64,000 bases of DNA, taken from contig JBNKDE010000011.1 of NCBI GenBank assembly GCA_050288105.1, positions 124,001 through 188,000 on the forward strand. Direction: 5' to 3'. Of the stretch, positions 17,560-26,248 are shown in pieces. The notes under the pieces were generated by a model. The model saw nothing but the letters and a program-made list of their open reading frames with translations, was not told the DNA's origin and did no database searches. This DNA is from JACNJF01 sp050288105. Its GTDB lineage: Bacteria; Pseudomonadota; Gammaproteobacteria; GCA-001735895. Numbering within the stretch: the first letter of the stretch is position 1; each line of letters opens with the position of its first letter. The translations under genes were made by a program, and so were the position numbers.

Positions 17560-17588
17560 TTGACAAGCGCAATATATAGGTCTATAAA
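17560..17588 (+). promoter_or_regulatory. Strong sigma-70-type promoter
   Basis: TTGACA (17560-17565), a 17-base spacer, and TATAAA (17583-17588): a perfect -35 and five of six in the -10 at ideal spacing. Predicted start near 17595. It is placed to drive the small RNA and peptide unit that follows. Confidence 0.65.
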
Positions 17589-17594
17589 GCGCGC

Positions 17595-17731
17595 ATCCAG
17601 GCAACCGAATATACACCACCATGAATATTAAACGACATACTGACAACCATCTTTTGGAGCGGGGTTTTTAACTCAGCCTGTCGTGACTATGCCTCAGTTA
17701 TTTAAGGGTCGCTTCAGGCGACCCTTTTTAT
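17595..17731 (+). ncRNA. Candidate small RNA or attenuator leader
   Basis: About 137 bases from the predicted start to an intrinsic terminator. It contains a 16-codon ATG frame (17621-17671) with no ribosome site, so it is more likely an RNA than a peptide gene. It may be a free small RNA, or a leader attenuating the downstream 28-residue peptide gene. The boundaries are inferred from promoter and terminator only. Confidence 0.5.
17704..17731 (+). terminator. Intrinsic terminator
   Basis: Stem AAGGGTCGC / GCGACCCTT (loop TTCAG) followed by TTTTTATTTTT. A textbook rho-independent terminator, ending the candidate small RNA. Confidence 0.88.
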
Positions 17732-17773
17732 TTTTAGCCTTTAATTTTTTAACCTTATAATTTGGAGATCGCA

Positions 17774-17860
17774 ATGGAAAACAAAATGTTTGTTCAGGTA
17801 GCTACAGCTTACATCGGCGCAATTATGCTGTTAGCCGCACTGACCATGATTGTTGCTTAG
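17774..17860 (+). CDS. 28-residue single-span membrane peptide
   Basis: Short frame with GGAG 6 bases before its ATG, starting MENKMFVQVATAYIGA and continuing with an uninterrupted hydrophobic run (about residues 6-28) that would form one transmembrane helix; it ends in TMIVA. It has no charged residue after the first four. It is followed 22 bases later by its own strong terminator. The signals (ribosome site, membrane helix, terminator, upstream promoter) together support a real gene. Function unknown; E. coli has similarly sized membrane peptides, but I do not recognise a homologue. Confidence 0.68.
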   Translation: MENKMFVQVATAYIGAIMLLAALTMIVA

Positions 17861-17881
17861 CAGAGTGACTGTTAAACCCTT

Positions 17882-17911
17882 AAAAGGCACCCTATCATGG
17901 GTGCCTTTTTT
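17882..17911 (+). terminator. Intrinsic terminator after the small membrane peptide gene
   Basis: Stem AAAAGGCACCC / GGGTGCCTTTT with loop TATCAT, then TT-G-TTTTT. Strong rho-independent terminator on the plus strand; the A-rich 5' side makes it potentially bidirectional. Confidence 0.9.
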
Positions 17912-18009
17912 GTTTTTATCGTGAAAAACCGATCCTGAGTATCCTGATTTTTAGCCTTCATGTAGAATACCGGCTTTTCTTTTTCTGACTCAACGAGACT
18001 CTGATTTCT

Positions 18010-19380
18010 ATGGAATTATCTTCCCTTACTGCAGTATCGCCTGTCGATGGCCGCTATGGCCGTAAAACTCAATCTCTGCGCCCTATTTTTAGCGAATACG
18101 GACTGATCTACCACCGCGTCCTGGTCGAGGTTCGCTGGTTGCAGGCGTTGTCAAATCTGAAAGAAATCGAGGAAGTTCCTCCGTTTAGCACAGAAGCCAA
18201 TCAGGCACTGGATGCAATCGTTAGCCAGTTTAGCGAACAGGATGCCCAGCGCATCAAGGATATAGAAAAAACCACCAATCACGACGTTAAAGCGGTTGAG
18301 TATTTTCTCAAGGAGAAAATTTCTGATAACGCTGAACTGATGGCAGTGAACGAGTTTATTCACTTTGCCTGCACCTCAGAAGATATCAACAACCTGTCGC
18401 ATGCCTTAATGCTGAAAGCCGGTAGTGAGATCCTGCTGGATCAGTATCAGGCGGTACTGGACCTTATCGAAGCCATGGCGCTGGACTATGCCGAGGTATC
18501 CATCTTGTGTCGCACGCATGGACAGCCTGCCTCCCCTTCCACACTTGGAAAGGAAATGGCAAACGTGGCTTACCGCATCAAACGTCAGATTAAGCAGATT
18601 TCCAGACTGGATATGTTAGGCAAAATTAACGGCGCGGTAGGAAACTATAATGCGCATTTCAGCGCCTATCCGGATATCGACTGGCAGGGTTTTGCACGCT
18701 CGTTTGTCGAATCGCTGGGTATTACATTCAACCCCTACACCATCCAGATCGAACCGCATGACTATATCGCCGAGCTGTTTGATGCGTCTGCACGCCTGAA
18801 CACAGTCCTGATCGATTTCGCGCGTGATATCTGGAGCTATATCTCTATCGGATATTTCAAGCAGAAAACGATTGCGGGCGAAGTCGGTTCATCCACTATG
18901 CCTCACAAGGTGAATCCAATAGATTTCGAAAATGCTGAGGGCAACCTCGGTATTGCGAATGCCATTATGACTCACCTGGCGCAAAAATTACCGATCTCTC
19001 GCTGGCAGCGTGACCTCACCGATTCCACGGTATTACGTAATCTAGGTGTAGGCTTTGGTCACGTCATCATTGCGCTGGACTCTATGCAAAGAGGTATTAA
19101 TAAACTGGAAGTTAATGAAGAAGTCATCGCACAGGACCTCAATCAGAACTGGGAAGTACTGGCCGAACCCATTCAGACTGTTATGCGGCGCTACGGTATC
19201 GAAAAGCCGTATGAAAAACTCAAGCAACTCACCCGAGGTCAGCGCGTAAACCAGCAAATCATGCAGGAATTTGTTGCAACACTTGAAATACCGCAAGATG
19301 CCAAACAACGCTTGATGCAAATGACCCCGGCATCGTATATCGGTAACGCGGTAAAGCAGGCCAAGGCGATCAAATCGTAA
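18010..19380 (+). CDS. purB: Adenylosuccinate lyase
   Basis: Catalyses two fumarate-releasing steps of purine synthesis (SAICAR to AICAR, adenylosuccinate to AMP). The 456-residue length equals the E. coli enzyme. Seen: N-terminal LTAVSPVDGRYG, TTNHDVKAVEYFLKEK with the substrate-binding histidine, RTHGQPASPSTLGKEMAN, and the family signature loop GSSTMPHKVNPIDFENAEGN around residue 295 bearing the catalytic serine. ATG at 18010. The roxA-like gene follows after 13 bases, suggesting a joint transcript. Confidence 0.97.
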   Translation: MELSSLTAVSPVDGRYGRKTQSLRPIFSEYGLIYHRVLVEVRWLQALSNLKEIEEVPPFSTEANQALDAIVSQFSEQDAQRIKDIEKTTNHDVKAVEYFLKEKISDNAELMAVNEFIHFACTSEDINNLSHALMLKAGSEILLDQYQAVLDLIEAMALDYAEVSILCRTHGQPASPSTLGKEMANVAYRIKRQIKQISRLDMLGKINGAVGNYNAHFSAYPDIDWQGFARSFVESLGITFNPYTIQIEPHDYIAELFDASARLNTVLIDFARDIWSYISIGYFKQKTIAGEVGSSTMPHKVNPIDFENAEGNLGIANAIMTHLAQKLPISRWQRDLTDSTVLRNLGVGFGHVIIALDSMQRGINKLEVNEEVIAQDLNQNWEVLAEPIQTVMRRYGIEKPYEKLKQLTRGQRVNQQIMQEFVATLEIPQDAKQRLMQMTPASYIGNAVKQAKAIKS

Positions 19381-19393
19381 AGGGAAGATAAGC

Positions 19394-20548
19394 ATGTGGA
19401 CATTACAGAATTTTGATGTAGACGAGTTTCTGGCTGAATACTGGCAGAAAAAACCGCTGTTGATCCGTCAGGCCTTTCCTGGCTTCCAGACCGTTCTCAG
19501 CCCGGAAGAACTGGCTGGCCTGGCCTGTGAGGAAGGCGTACATAGTCGACTCGTCATTGAAAAGGACGCAGAAGAACCTTGGCAGTTAAGCTATGGCCCG
19601 TTTGCTGAAGAAACCTTCACCAGCCTGCCACTAACACATTATTCACTGCTCGTTTCCGAATGCGAGAAATGGATACCTGAATTACAGGATCTGGTCGAGT
19701 GCTTTAACTTCATCCCTAAGTGGCGTATCGACGATTTAATGATTTCCTACGCCCCCGATCAGGGTTCAGTGGGTCCGCATATTGATGAGTACGATGTGTT
19801 CCTGATTCAGGCAAATGGTAGGAGAACCTGGTCTATAGAATCTACGGTTGGAGATAAACCGGAACTGGTTGAAGGCCTCGATTTAGCTATCATGAAAGAA
19901 TTCAACGCCGACCAGGAATGGTTAATGGAACCCGGCGATATGTTATACCTGCCGCCAAAAATACCGCATCACGGTGTTGCGGTAGGCGATGGTTGCATGA
20001 ATTACTCAGTCGGTTTTAGAGCGCCTGCGGTGAGCGATATCATGGACAGTTTTCTGTTAGAAGCGAGCGACAAAGGGCTTACAGATGACCGCTATTACGA
20101 TGTTGCGCTAAAAGCAAATCGTGATCCCGCGCAGATTTATGATGAAGATATTGAAAAGTTCAGATCAATGATTTTTCAGATGCTGGAAAAATCAACGCCT
20201 ATCTGGGCCAATGTGGTAGGCAAACTGGTTTCAGACAGCACACTTTCCGATGATGTAGAAACCATAGACTGTGAATCTATTGAAGAAGCCGCACAGCATC
20301 TCTGGCAGAAGCATCCAGATACCAAAATCTTTTACCATCGTGGTGACCAGCAGCTCAGTGTTTATTACAACGGGGACGTAAAAATGCTGCAAATTTCCGA
20401 TATCAATGAGGATTTCTGTAAGACTCTGTGTAACCAGTACCTGATTACCATTAACGACTATTACGACATGCTGCCCAAGGATGCGACTGATCTTTTCATG
20501 AGCCTCGTAAGTAGTCGTGCCCTGATCCCTGTACTGGACGATGACTGA
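19394..20548 (+). CDS. roxA: Ribosomal protein uL16 3-hydroxylase RoxA (YcfD)-like
   Basis: JmjC/cupin-fold Fe(II)/2-oxoglutarate oxygenase; the E. coli member hydroxylates an arginine of ribosomal protein L16. The 384-residue protein has the iron-binding H-x-D in GPHIDEYDVFLIQ (near 128) and the distal histidine in PPKIPHHGVAVG (near 190), preceded by the EYWQKKPLLIRQAFPGF start typical of this family, and a C-terminal winged-helix-like half. It lies directly after purB and overlaps the acetyltransferase gene by 8 bases, so the three form one operon. Confidence 0.92.
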   Translation: MWTLQNFDVDEFLAEYWQKKPLLIRQAFPGFQTVLSPEELAGLACEEGVHSRLVIEKDAEEPWQLSYGPFAEETFTSLPLTHYSLLVSECEKWIPELQDLVECFNFIPKWRIDDLMISYAPDQGSVGPHIDEYDVFLIQANGRRTWSIESTVGDKPELVEGLDLAIMKEFNADQEWLMEPGDMLYLPPKIPHHGVAVGDGCMNYSVGFRAPAVSDIMDSFLLEASDKGLTDDRYYDVALKANRDPAQIYDEDIEKFRSMIFQMLEKSTPIWANVVGKLVSDSTLSDDVETIDCESIEEAAQHLWQKHPDTKIFYHRGDQQLSVYYNGDVKMLQISDINEDFCKTLCNQYLITINDYYDMLPKDATDLFMSLVSSRALIPVLDDD

Positions 20549-20972
20549 CTACAGCATTCAGTTTAGCGAATGGAGTCGTGATGCAGACTTACTGACTGCA
20601 TTACGACATAAAGTTTTTGTAGACGAACAAAACGTGCCCATCGAAATGGAAATCGATGCAATGGATACCCAGTGTCAACATATCAAAGCCAGCCTGCCTG
20701 ATGGTCAACTGATTGGTACAGCTCGCCTGCTACCCAATCACTATGTCGGTAGAATGTGCATCGCGCAAGATTACAGAAACCAGGGTATTGGTGGCGCGAT
20801 ACTCGAGTTTATAATTCAGCACGCACGCAGGGAAAATATCACTGCGCTGTATCTCAATGCGCAATTAAAGGCACAGGCTTTTTATCAAAGATACGGATTT
20901 ATCGCCGATTCTGATATCTTTATGGAAGCAGGAATTCCACACATCCATATGGTGCTAAAATTATCTGCCTGA
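20541..20972 (+). CDS. GNAT-family N-acetyltransferase
   Basis: A 143-residue acetyl-CoA-dependent transferase of the small GNAT type (ElaA/YjcF-like). The acetyl-CoA pyrophosphate loop is in CIAQDYRNQGIGGAILEFI (R/Q-x2-G-x-G), preceded by GTARLLPN and followed by LYLNAQLKAQAFYQRYGF. Its ATG lies within the last codons of roxA, so translation is coupled. Substrate unknown. Confidence 0.88.
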   Translation: MTDYSIQFSEWSRDADLLTALRHKVFVDEQNVPIEMEIDAMDTQCQHIKASLPDGQLIGTARLLPNHYVGRMCIAQDYRNQGIGGAILEFIIQHARRENITALYLNAQLKAQAFYQRYGFIADSDIFMEAGIPHIHMVLKLSA

Positions 20973-21075
20973 GCATATCCACTTCTTTAACAGATATTTA
21001 GCGTCTTAGAATAAGGTTGCAGACCAATGCATATTGGGTATTAACAGGCAATGATAACCAGAAGAGAAAATAATA

Positions 21076-21789
21076 ATGACAAACAATCACATACAGAAAT
21101 CTTTCGATACGGATTTAAAAGATATTAAACAACATATCATCGGCATGGCTGAGATGGTGCGCCTGGAAGTCAGTGAAAGTCTCAGTGCCTTTTCAGCACG
21201 TGATGAAGAACAGGCCAACGATACCATGGAAACCGATGAGCTGATCGATGCCAGTGAAAGAATCATCGACAACCAGGTGGTCAAAGCGATTGTATTGCAT
21301 CAACCCGTGGCATCGGACTGCAGACAGTTAATCGCTGCAATGCGCATCAGTCGGGAGCTGGAACGTATCGGTGACTATGCCTCAAGCATCGCCATGCACT
21401 CCATTACGCTGGATCAACTGGAATTGACAGGAGAGGAGCCTCGCGTCATGGACCTCGGGCATGCGGTATTAACCATGCTGCAGGAAGCAATCGAAACCTA
21501 TACCGACCAGGATGCTACTAAAGCAGAATTAATTCGTAATCAGGATGAAGCGATTGATGAGCTATACAGCAAGATCTTTGAGGATTTGTTGCAACTGAAT
21601 GCGAAAAACCCGAATCTCGCCAGCGCCTGTACCCATCTGATTTTTATTGCACGCTTCCTCGAACGCATCGGCGATATCGTCACCAACATTGCAGAGGAAA
21701 TTCTGTTCATTATCAAGGGTGAGTTTATTGACACTGCGCGTCCCAAAGCCGACACAACTGCTTCTATCACGACAGCGAACTCAGACTAA
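21076..21789 (+). CDS. phoU: PhoU-family phosphate signalling protein
   Basis: A 237-residue all-helical protein with two PhoU repeats (about 15-105 and 120-210). Each repeat carries the metal-binding pattern: RISRELERIGDYASSIA in the first and IARFLERIGDIVTNIAEEI in the second. PhoU links the Pst phosphate transporter to PhoR and represses the pho regulon at high phosphate. No pst or pho gene is adjacent here, so it is a stand-alone copy, either the true regulator or a paralogue. Confidence 0.9.
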   Translation: MTNNHIQKSFDTDLKDIKQHIIGMAEMVRLEVSESLSAFSARDEEQANDTMETDELIDASERIIDNQVVKAIVLHQPVASDCRQLIAAMRISRELERIGDYASSIAMHSITLDQLELTGEEPRVMDLGHAVLTMLQEAIETYTDQDATKAELIRNQDEAIDELYSKIFEDLLQLNAKNPNLASACTHLIFIARFLERIGDIVTNIAEEILFIIKGEFIDTARPKADTTASITTANSD

Positions 21790-21799
21790 AGCAGGCCAA

Positions 21800-23041
21800 T
21801 TAATTCAGGTGGGTATCTGAAGTTTCTGCTCCAGGATCGGTCAACATGATCGAAAGAATGCCCGCACAAACTACGAAACAGGTAGAAAGCCACAGGCAGC
21901 CGATTAAGCCCCATTGCTGGTATGACCAGCCAGAGAGTATGGTACCGAGCAGGCGTCCACCGGCGTTTGCCATATAATAAAATCCTACATTCATCGCCAC
22001 TTTGTCATGATCTGAATAAGCGAGAATCAGGTAGGAGTGCAAAGCTGAGTTAATGGCGAAAACTGCCCCGAAAGCGGCCAGGCCGGATATCAACACCAGC
22101 GTCGGGTTTAAACCCATGTTTAAGGCGATCGCAATTGCAGTTGGGAATAATGCCAGAGTGTAAACCCAGAACCTCGCGCTAGCTCCACCAGGTGCTGATC
22201 CGGAACGGTAAAACCCCAATAGTCCGGGTGCCGCAGCCTGTATCAACCCGTAGCCGATGACCCACAATGCCAGAAAGGCTCCGACTTGTGCGTGTTGCCA
22301 CCCCAGTGTCGTCCCCAGAAATACCGGCAACGCAACAACAAACCAGACATCGCGAGAACCAAAAAGAAAGAATCGTGCCGCAGACAACCAGTTGATTTCA
22401 GGCGTCCTGGAAAACAGCTGACTGAATTTAGCCTTATGTTTACTACGCCCTATATCCTCGGGTAACAGTAGATAAGTGATCACGAGCAGCATAAACAGTG
22501 CGCCAGCCAGCATTAACAGGGCACCCCTGAAACCCACTAGCGATAATAACAGACCACCTAAAAAGAACCCTGCCCCCTTAAGTGAATTCTTGGAGCCAGT
22601 GAGCAGAGCAACATACTTGAATAGACGGTTTTCTGACTGCGCCTGCCCTGAAGGCAGCATCAATTTAACACTGGCTTTGGCACTCATTTTATTTAAATCC
22701 TTGGCGATGCCCGACAATGCCTGTGCAAACATCACATAGGACACCGATAACCAGGGGTCCGGTACGGTTAGCATCAAAAGCGCCAGTACCTGCATCAGCA
22801 TACCGATATGCATGGTTCGATTGAGGCCGATACGAGCCGCCAACCAGCCCCCGGCAAGGTTGGTTACCACACCAAAAAACTCATAAAACAGGAACAGCAT
22901 GGCTATCTGCAGTGGACTATAACCAATCTGGTGGAAATACAGCACAACCAGCATGCGAATAGCACCGTCGGTAACTGTAAACCCCCAGTAACCCGCCGTG
23001 ATTACCAGATAATTGCGTAAGCCTGAAACTGCGGATTTCAT
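21800..23041 (-). CDS. arsJ: Organoarsenical efflux MFS transporter ArsJ
   Basis: Inner-membrane transporter of 413 residues with about 12 hydrophobic segments. The opening (LRNYLVITAGYWGFTVTDGA) and the SGIAKDLNKMSAKASVKL segment are typical of ArsJ, which exports 1-arseno-3-phosphoglycerate. Its ATG at 23041 touches the stop of the glyceraldehyde-3-phosphate dehydrogenase gene, the known functional partner that makes the substrate from arsenate. Together they detoxify arsenate. No arsR, arsB or arsC gene appears nearby. Confidence 0.92.
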   Translation of the reverse strand: MKSAVSGLRNYLVITAGYWGFTVTDGAIRMLVVLYFHQIGYSPLQIAMLFLFYEFFGVVTNLAGGWLAARIGLNRTMHIGMLMQVLALLMLTVPDPWLSVSYVMFAQALSGIAKDLNKMSAKASVKLMLPSGQAQSENRLFKYVALLTGSKNSLKGAGFFLGGLLLSLVGFRGALLMLAGALFMLLVITYLLLPEDIGRSKHKAKFSQLFSRTPEINWLSAARFFLFGSRDVWFVVALPVFLGTTLGWQHAQVGAFLALWVIGYGLIQAAAPGLLGFYRSGSAPGGASARFWVYTLALFPTAIAIALNMGLNPTLVLISGLAAFGAVFAINSALHSYLILAYSDHDKVAMNVGFYYMANAGGRLLGTILSGWSYQQWGLIGCLWLSTCFVVCAGILSIMLTDPGAETSDTHLN

Positions 23042-24049
23042 TTACAGCGTTCGCGCCATCATCTGCGCGATATCCATCATTCGGTTGACGTAACCCCATT
23101 CATTATCGTACCAGGCCAGTATCTTGACCTGGGATTCACTAATGACCATGGTCGACAGCGCATCGACTATAGAGGAACGCGCATCGTCTTTATAATCAAT
23201 AGAAACCAGCGGACGTTCTTCATAACCCAGAATACCCTGCAAGGTGCTTTTGGATGCCTGTTTAAATAGTGCGTTTACTTCCTGTACCGAGGTTTTACGC
23301 CGGGCTTCAAAAACAAAATCGACCAGGGAAGCATTTAACAAAGGCACCCTGACGGCCAGTCCATTGAGTTTGCCTTCAAGCTCAGGAAAGATTTTGGTGA
23401 TCGCCTTAGCAGAACCGGTAGATGTCGGAATCAGCGACTGGCTGTTGGCGCGCGCACGACGCAGATCCTTATGCCCCTTATCGATGATGGTCTGGGTATT
23501 GGTGATATCGTGGATCGTCGTCATACTTCCATGTTGAATCCCGATCTCTTCATGCATGACCTTGACAACTGGTGCCAGGCAATTAGTGGTGCAGGAAGCT
23601 GCTGTCACAATATGGTGTTTATCTGGCTGATACAGGTGATGGTTAATGCCGTAGACGATATTCAATGCAGGTTCAGCGACCGGTGCGGAAACTAGCACTT
23701 TTTTTATGCCCTGATCAAAATAAGGCTGCAGCGCTTCGGCTGTTTTGAAGTGGCCCGAGCAATCGATTAACAGATCGATTTCTTTATCAGCCCAGTGTCC
23801 ATCCTCAGGAAAAAAATGGTTGCTGAAACCAATCGTATGTCCATGGATAGAAATACTGTCCTGATCGAAGAAGATATTCTGATCCCAACGCCCATGAACC
23901 GAGTCGAACTCCAGTAAATGCGCATGGCAGGCTGTGTCGCCCTTGATTTCGTTGATATGCACAAAATCGAGTTCCGGGCGCCCCCAGCCTGCACGCAGGC
24001 CCAGTTTACCCATCCTGCCAAAGCCATTGATTGCTACACGTATTGCCAT
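23042..24049 (-). CDS. ArsJ-associated glyceraldehyde-3-phosphate dehydrogenase
   Basis: A 335-residue GAPDH that in arsJ operons forms the unstable 1-arseno-3-phosphoglycerate from glyceraldehyde-3-phosphate and arsenate for export. Seen: NAD-binding INGFGRMGKLGLRA, the catalytic cysteine in TAASCTTNCLAPVVKVMHEE, and C-terminal WYDNEWGYVNRM. The ATG at 24049 has AGGTG about 6 bases upstream; an in-frame TTG at 24085 adds an unconserved extension and was rejected. It is first gene of the pair and divergent from a gene at 24146. Confidence 0.92.
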   Translation of the reverse strand: MAIRVAINGFGRMGKLGLRAGWGRPELDFVHINEIKGDTACHAHLLEFDSVHGRWDQNIFFDQDSISIHGHTIGFSNHFFPEDGHWADKEIDLLIDCSGHFKTAEALQPYFDQGIKKVLVSAPVAEPALNIVYGINHHLYQPDKHHIVTAASCTTNCLAPVVKVMHEEIGIQHGSMTTIHDITNTQTIIDKGHKDLRRARANSQSLIPTSTGSAKAITKIFPELEGKLNGLAVRVPLLNASLVDFVFEARRKTSVQEVNALFKQASKSTLQGILGYEERPLVSIDYKDDARSSIVDALSTMVISESQVKILAWYDNEWGYVNRMMDIAQMMARTL

Positions 24050-24145
24050 AAATAACACCTGAAATTGTTTAACACTATCAGTCAAATATGAAAAATCAGT
24101 GACATGATATACTATTTTTTCTAATCCGCTTAAATCAAGCTAATT

Positions 24146-24664
24146 ATGAAAAAAAAGCTGTCAATACATATGGTTACAAATAAATCCTCAGTAAAGACTT
24201 TAACTGATAGGCAGGATTGTAGCGATGCAGTTCATCATTTAATTGGTTCCGCCGAACGATATATCGCGATTTTTAGCCAGCAACTCGAGCCGTTGCTTTA
24301 CAACGTACCAGAAATCTGTGAACAAATGTCACAGCTGGCACGTAAGAACCGCTATACCCAGATTCGAATCATCGCGCAACAGACCCGTTCGGTAGCATCA
24401 CAGGGGCATTGCCTGATTCAGTTAGCCCAGAAGCTGTCCAGCTATGTACAGATACGCACACCGAATACGCCGGAACTACAGCGATTTACCCAAAGCTGGC
24501 TAATTGTTGATGATCACTCAATCTGCGAAATTAGCAATCCAGATCGCTACGAGGGCAAGGTGATCGAGCATGACCGAGTGCATGTCGCCAGTCAGCTGGA
24601 ATTTTTCGAAAACGCCTGGGAAAACAGCGTGCCCGATGTCAACACGCGGCGGCTAAGTATTTAA
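24146..24664 (+). CDS. PLD-like fold protein of unknown function (DUF7931-type)
   Basis: A 172-residue protein. The body, with SAERYIAIFSQQLEPLLYN, an RKNRYTQIRIIAQQTRS strand-helix pair and SWLIVDDHSICEISN, resembles half of a phospholipase D-like domain, but it lacks the H-x-K-x4-D catalytic motif, so catalysis is unlikely. I match it tentatively to a family seen in many gammaproteobacteria. It starts at 24146, or possibly at the ATG at 24170, since the first codons are lysine-rich and not family-like. It is divergent from the arsenic pair and its stop overlaps the convergent decarboxylase stop by four bases. Confidence 0.6.
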   Translation: MKKKLSIHMVTNKSSVKTLTDRQDCSDAVHHLIGSAERYIAIFSQQLEPLLYNVPEICEQMSQLARKNRYTQIRIIAQQTRSVASQGHCLIQLAQKLSSYVQIRTPNTPELQRFTQSWLIVDDHSICEISNPDRYEGKVIEHDRVHVASQLEFFENAWENSVPDVNTRRLSI

Positions 24665-26130
24665 TCAGGAGAGGACGTAGCATTCAGCAGTGAAGCCGCC
24701 TGATTCTCAAGTAGCTGCACCGATGCTTGAATGTCAGCTTTGCGTGTTCTGTGATTGGTGATAGAGGCTCGAATTACTCGATATTCATTCCAGTGGGTTA
24801 AAGAGAACACGGCTTCGCCAGACATTTGTAACCGGGTAACAATCTCCTCACAGTAGGCGTTGTTGAGTTCAACGTCCTGCATGGACTTTAACCTAAAAGT
24901 AACAATGGTTGACACGGGTCGTGCGACGGTCTGGAAGTAACGCGACTGGTCGATGCACTCGGCAAGATAGCTGGCCAGCTCACAGTTGAACTGGATCGCC
25001 TGGCCGAGCCTTTTCAGGCCGTAGGTTCTCATGCTAAACCACACTTTTAATGCCCTGAAAGAGCGCGAAAGCTCCAGTCCAAAATCACATAACCAGGGAT
25101 CGCCACCCGCTAGCGCTCTGCCCTGCTTGGCGATGTAGTTAGGCCTGACACTAAACACATCCTGCTGAAACTGTCCGTGCTGCACCAGCAGCGCGCCACA
25201 GTCGTACTGGACATACATCAGTTTGTGGAAATCAAATGCCAATGAGTCTGCCTGTTCCAGATCCTGGGTTAACTGGCGATAAGGTGAATCAGCCAGTCGC
25301 AACCAGGATCCGAACGCGCCATCCACATGCATCCAGCACTGGTATCTATCACAGATTTCCCTGATCGCGGCAAAATCATCAAAAGCACCCGTATTTACGG
25401 TCCCTGCATTGGCTATCACCATGAACGGCTGGAAGCCCGCCTCGATGTCCTGCTGGATATGCTTTTCTAGCGCGGATAATGCAATGCGGTGAGCTGCATC
25501 GGTCTCAACAACGACCAGATTATCGGTACCAATGCCACAGGCGTGGATGGCCTTGATGATCGAGCTATGACCTTCTATCGAGGTATAGCAGCGTAAAGCG
25601 CTGGACTGGCCAAATAGCCCTTTCTGTTTATGATCCAGGCCAAGTTTGTAGTAAATCGCTAATTGCATGGCCAGATGGGTGGAAGCAGAAGTACCCGAGG
25701 TCAGGACACCCGCGCTTTGTGCGTTGAAACCAAACAGCTGTTTGCACCACTGCATCACCTGTCGCTCGACATAAATAGCAGCATGTTCGCGCCCCCCACA
25801 GTTTGAGTTCATCGCTGCGGCAGCAAACTCAGCCATCAATGCCGGAACAGTCCCGCATCCCTGCACCCAGCCATAAAACCGAGGATGCGTATTACCCGCG
25901 CGGAAAGGACGGATATGCTGGCGATATTTCTCTATAACGCGAGAAATGTCCTGGCTTTCAGTGGGTAAAGCGTCGTCCTGCAGAAATGCCCGGGATTCTT
26001 CAGTTAGTGGTTGCCATACAGTGGAGTGCAGGCTATTACCTAGTTCCTGATACTCATCTTCAACAAATTTAGTAAGGAAATCTGTGAAGTCATCCCAGTC
26101 AGCAGGATCAAGACCATCATCGAAATTCAT
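24661..26130 (-). CDS. PLP-dependent group II decarboxylase family protein
   Basis: A 489-residue pyridoxal-phosphate enzyme related to aromatic-L-amino-acid, glutamate and aspartate decarboxylases. Seen: the HPRFYGWVQGCGTVPALM opening that binds substrate carboxylate, GVLTSGTSASTHLAMQLA (PLP phosphate), HVDGAFGSWLRL with the PLP-ring aspartate, and the Schiff-base lysine in DFHKLMYVQYDCGALL. The substrate amino acid cannot be fixed from sequence. The gene is alone on its strand, convergent with the PLD-like gene. Confidence 0.85.
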   Translation of the reverse strand: MNFDDGLDPADWDDFTDFLTKFVEDEYQELGNSLHSTVWQPLTEESRAFLQDDALPTESQDISRVIEKYRQHIRPFRAGNTHPRFYGWVQGCGTVPALMAEFAAAAMNSNCGGREHAAIYVERQVMQWCKQLFGFNAQSAGVLTSGTSASTHLAMQLAIYYKLGLDHKQKGLFGQSSALRCYTSIEGHSSIIKAIHACGIGTDNLVVVETDAAHRIALSALEKHIQQDIEAGFQPFMVIANAGTVNTGAFDDFAAIREICDRYQCWMHVDGAFGSWLRLADSPYRQLTQDLEQADSLAFDFHKLMYVQYDCGALLVQHGQFQQDVFSVRPNYIAKQGRALAGGDPWLCDFGLELSRSFRALKVWFSMRTYGLKRLGQAIQFNCELASYLAECIDQSRYFQTVARPVSTIVTFRLKSMQDVELNNAYCEEIVTRLQMSGEAVFSLTHWNEYRVIRASITNHRTRKADIQASVQLLENQAASLLNATSSPD

Positions 26131-26248
26131 ATAGTGGTAGGTGGCAGGTTAATTTAAACACGCGCAATTATATCAGCTGCCTGCGCAGCTACCTTTTTTA
26201 TTTAACAATATCGCCTGAATGAGGCGCTTAAAAAACAGGGTAAGAAAT

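Noticed and set aside
17756..17761. TATAAT as promoter for the 28-residue peptide
   Set aside because: It would start the message about 6 bases before the ATG, losing the ribosome site, and no -35 is at proper spacing.
24050..24085. TTG-started extension of the ArsJ-associated GAPDH
   Set aside because: The ATG at 24049 has a ribosome site and matches the family N-terminus; the extra 12 residues do not.
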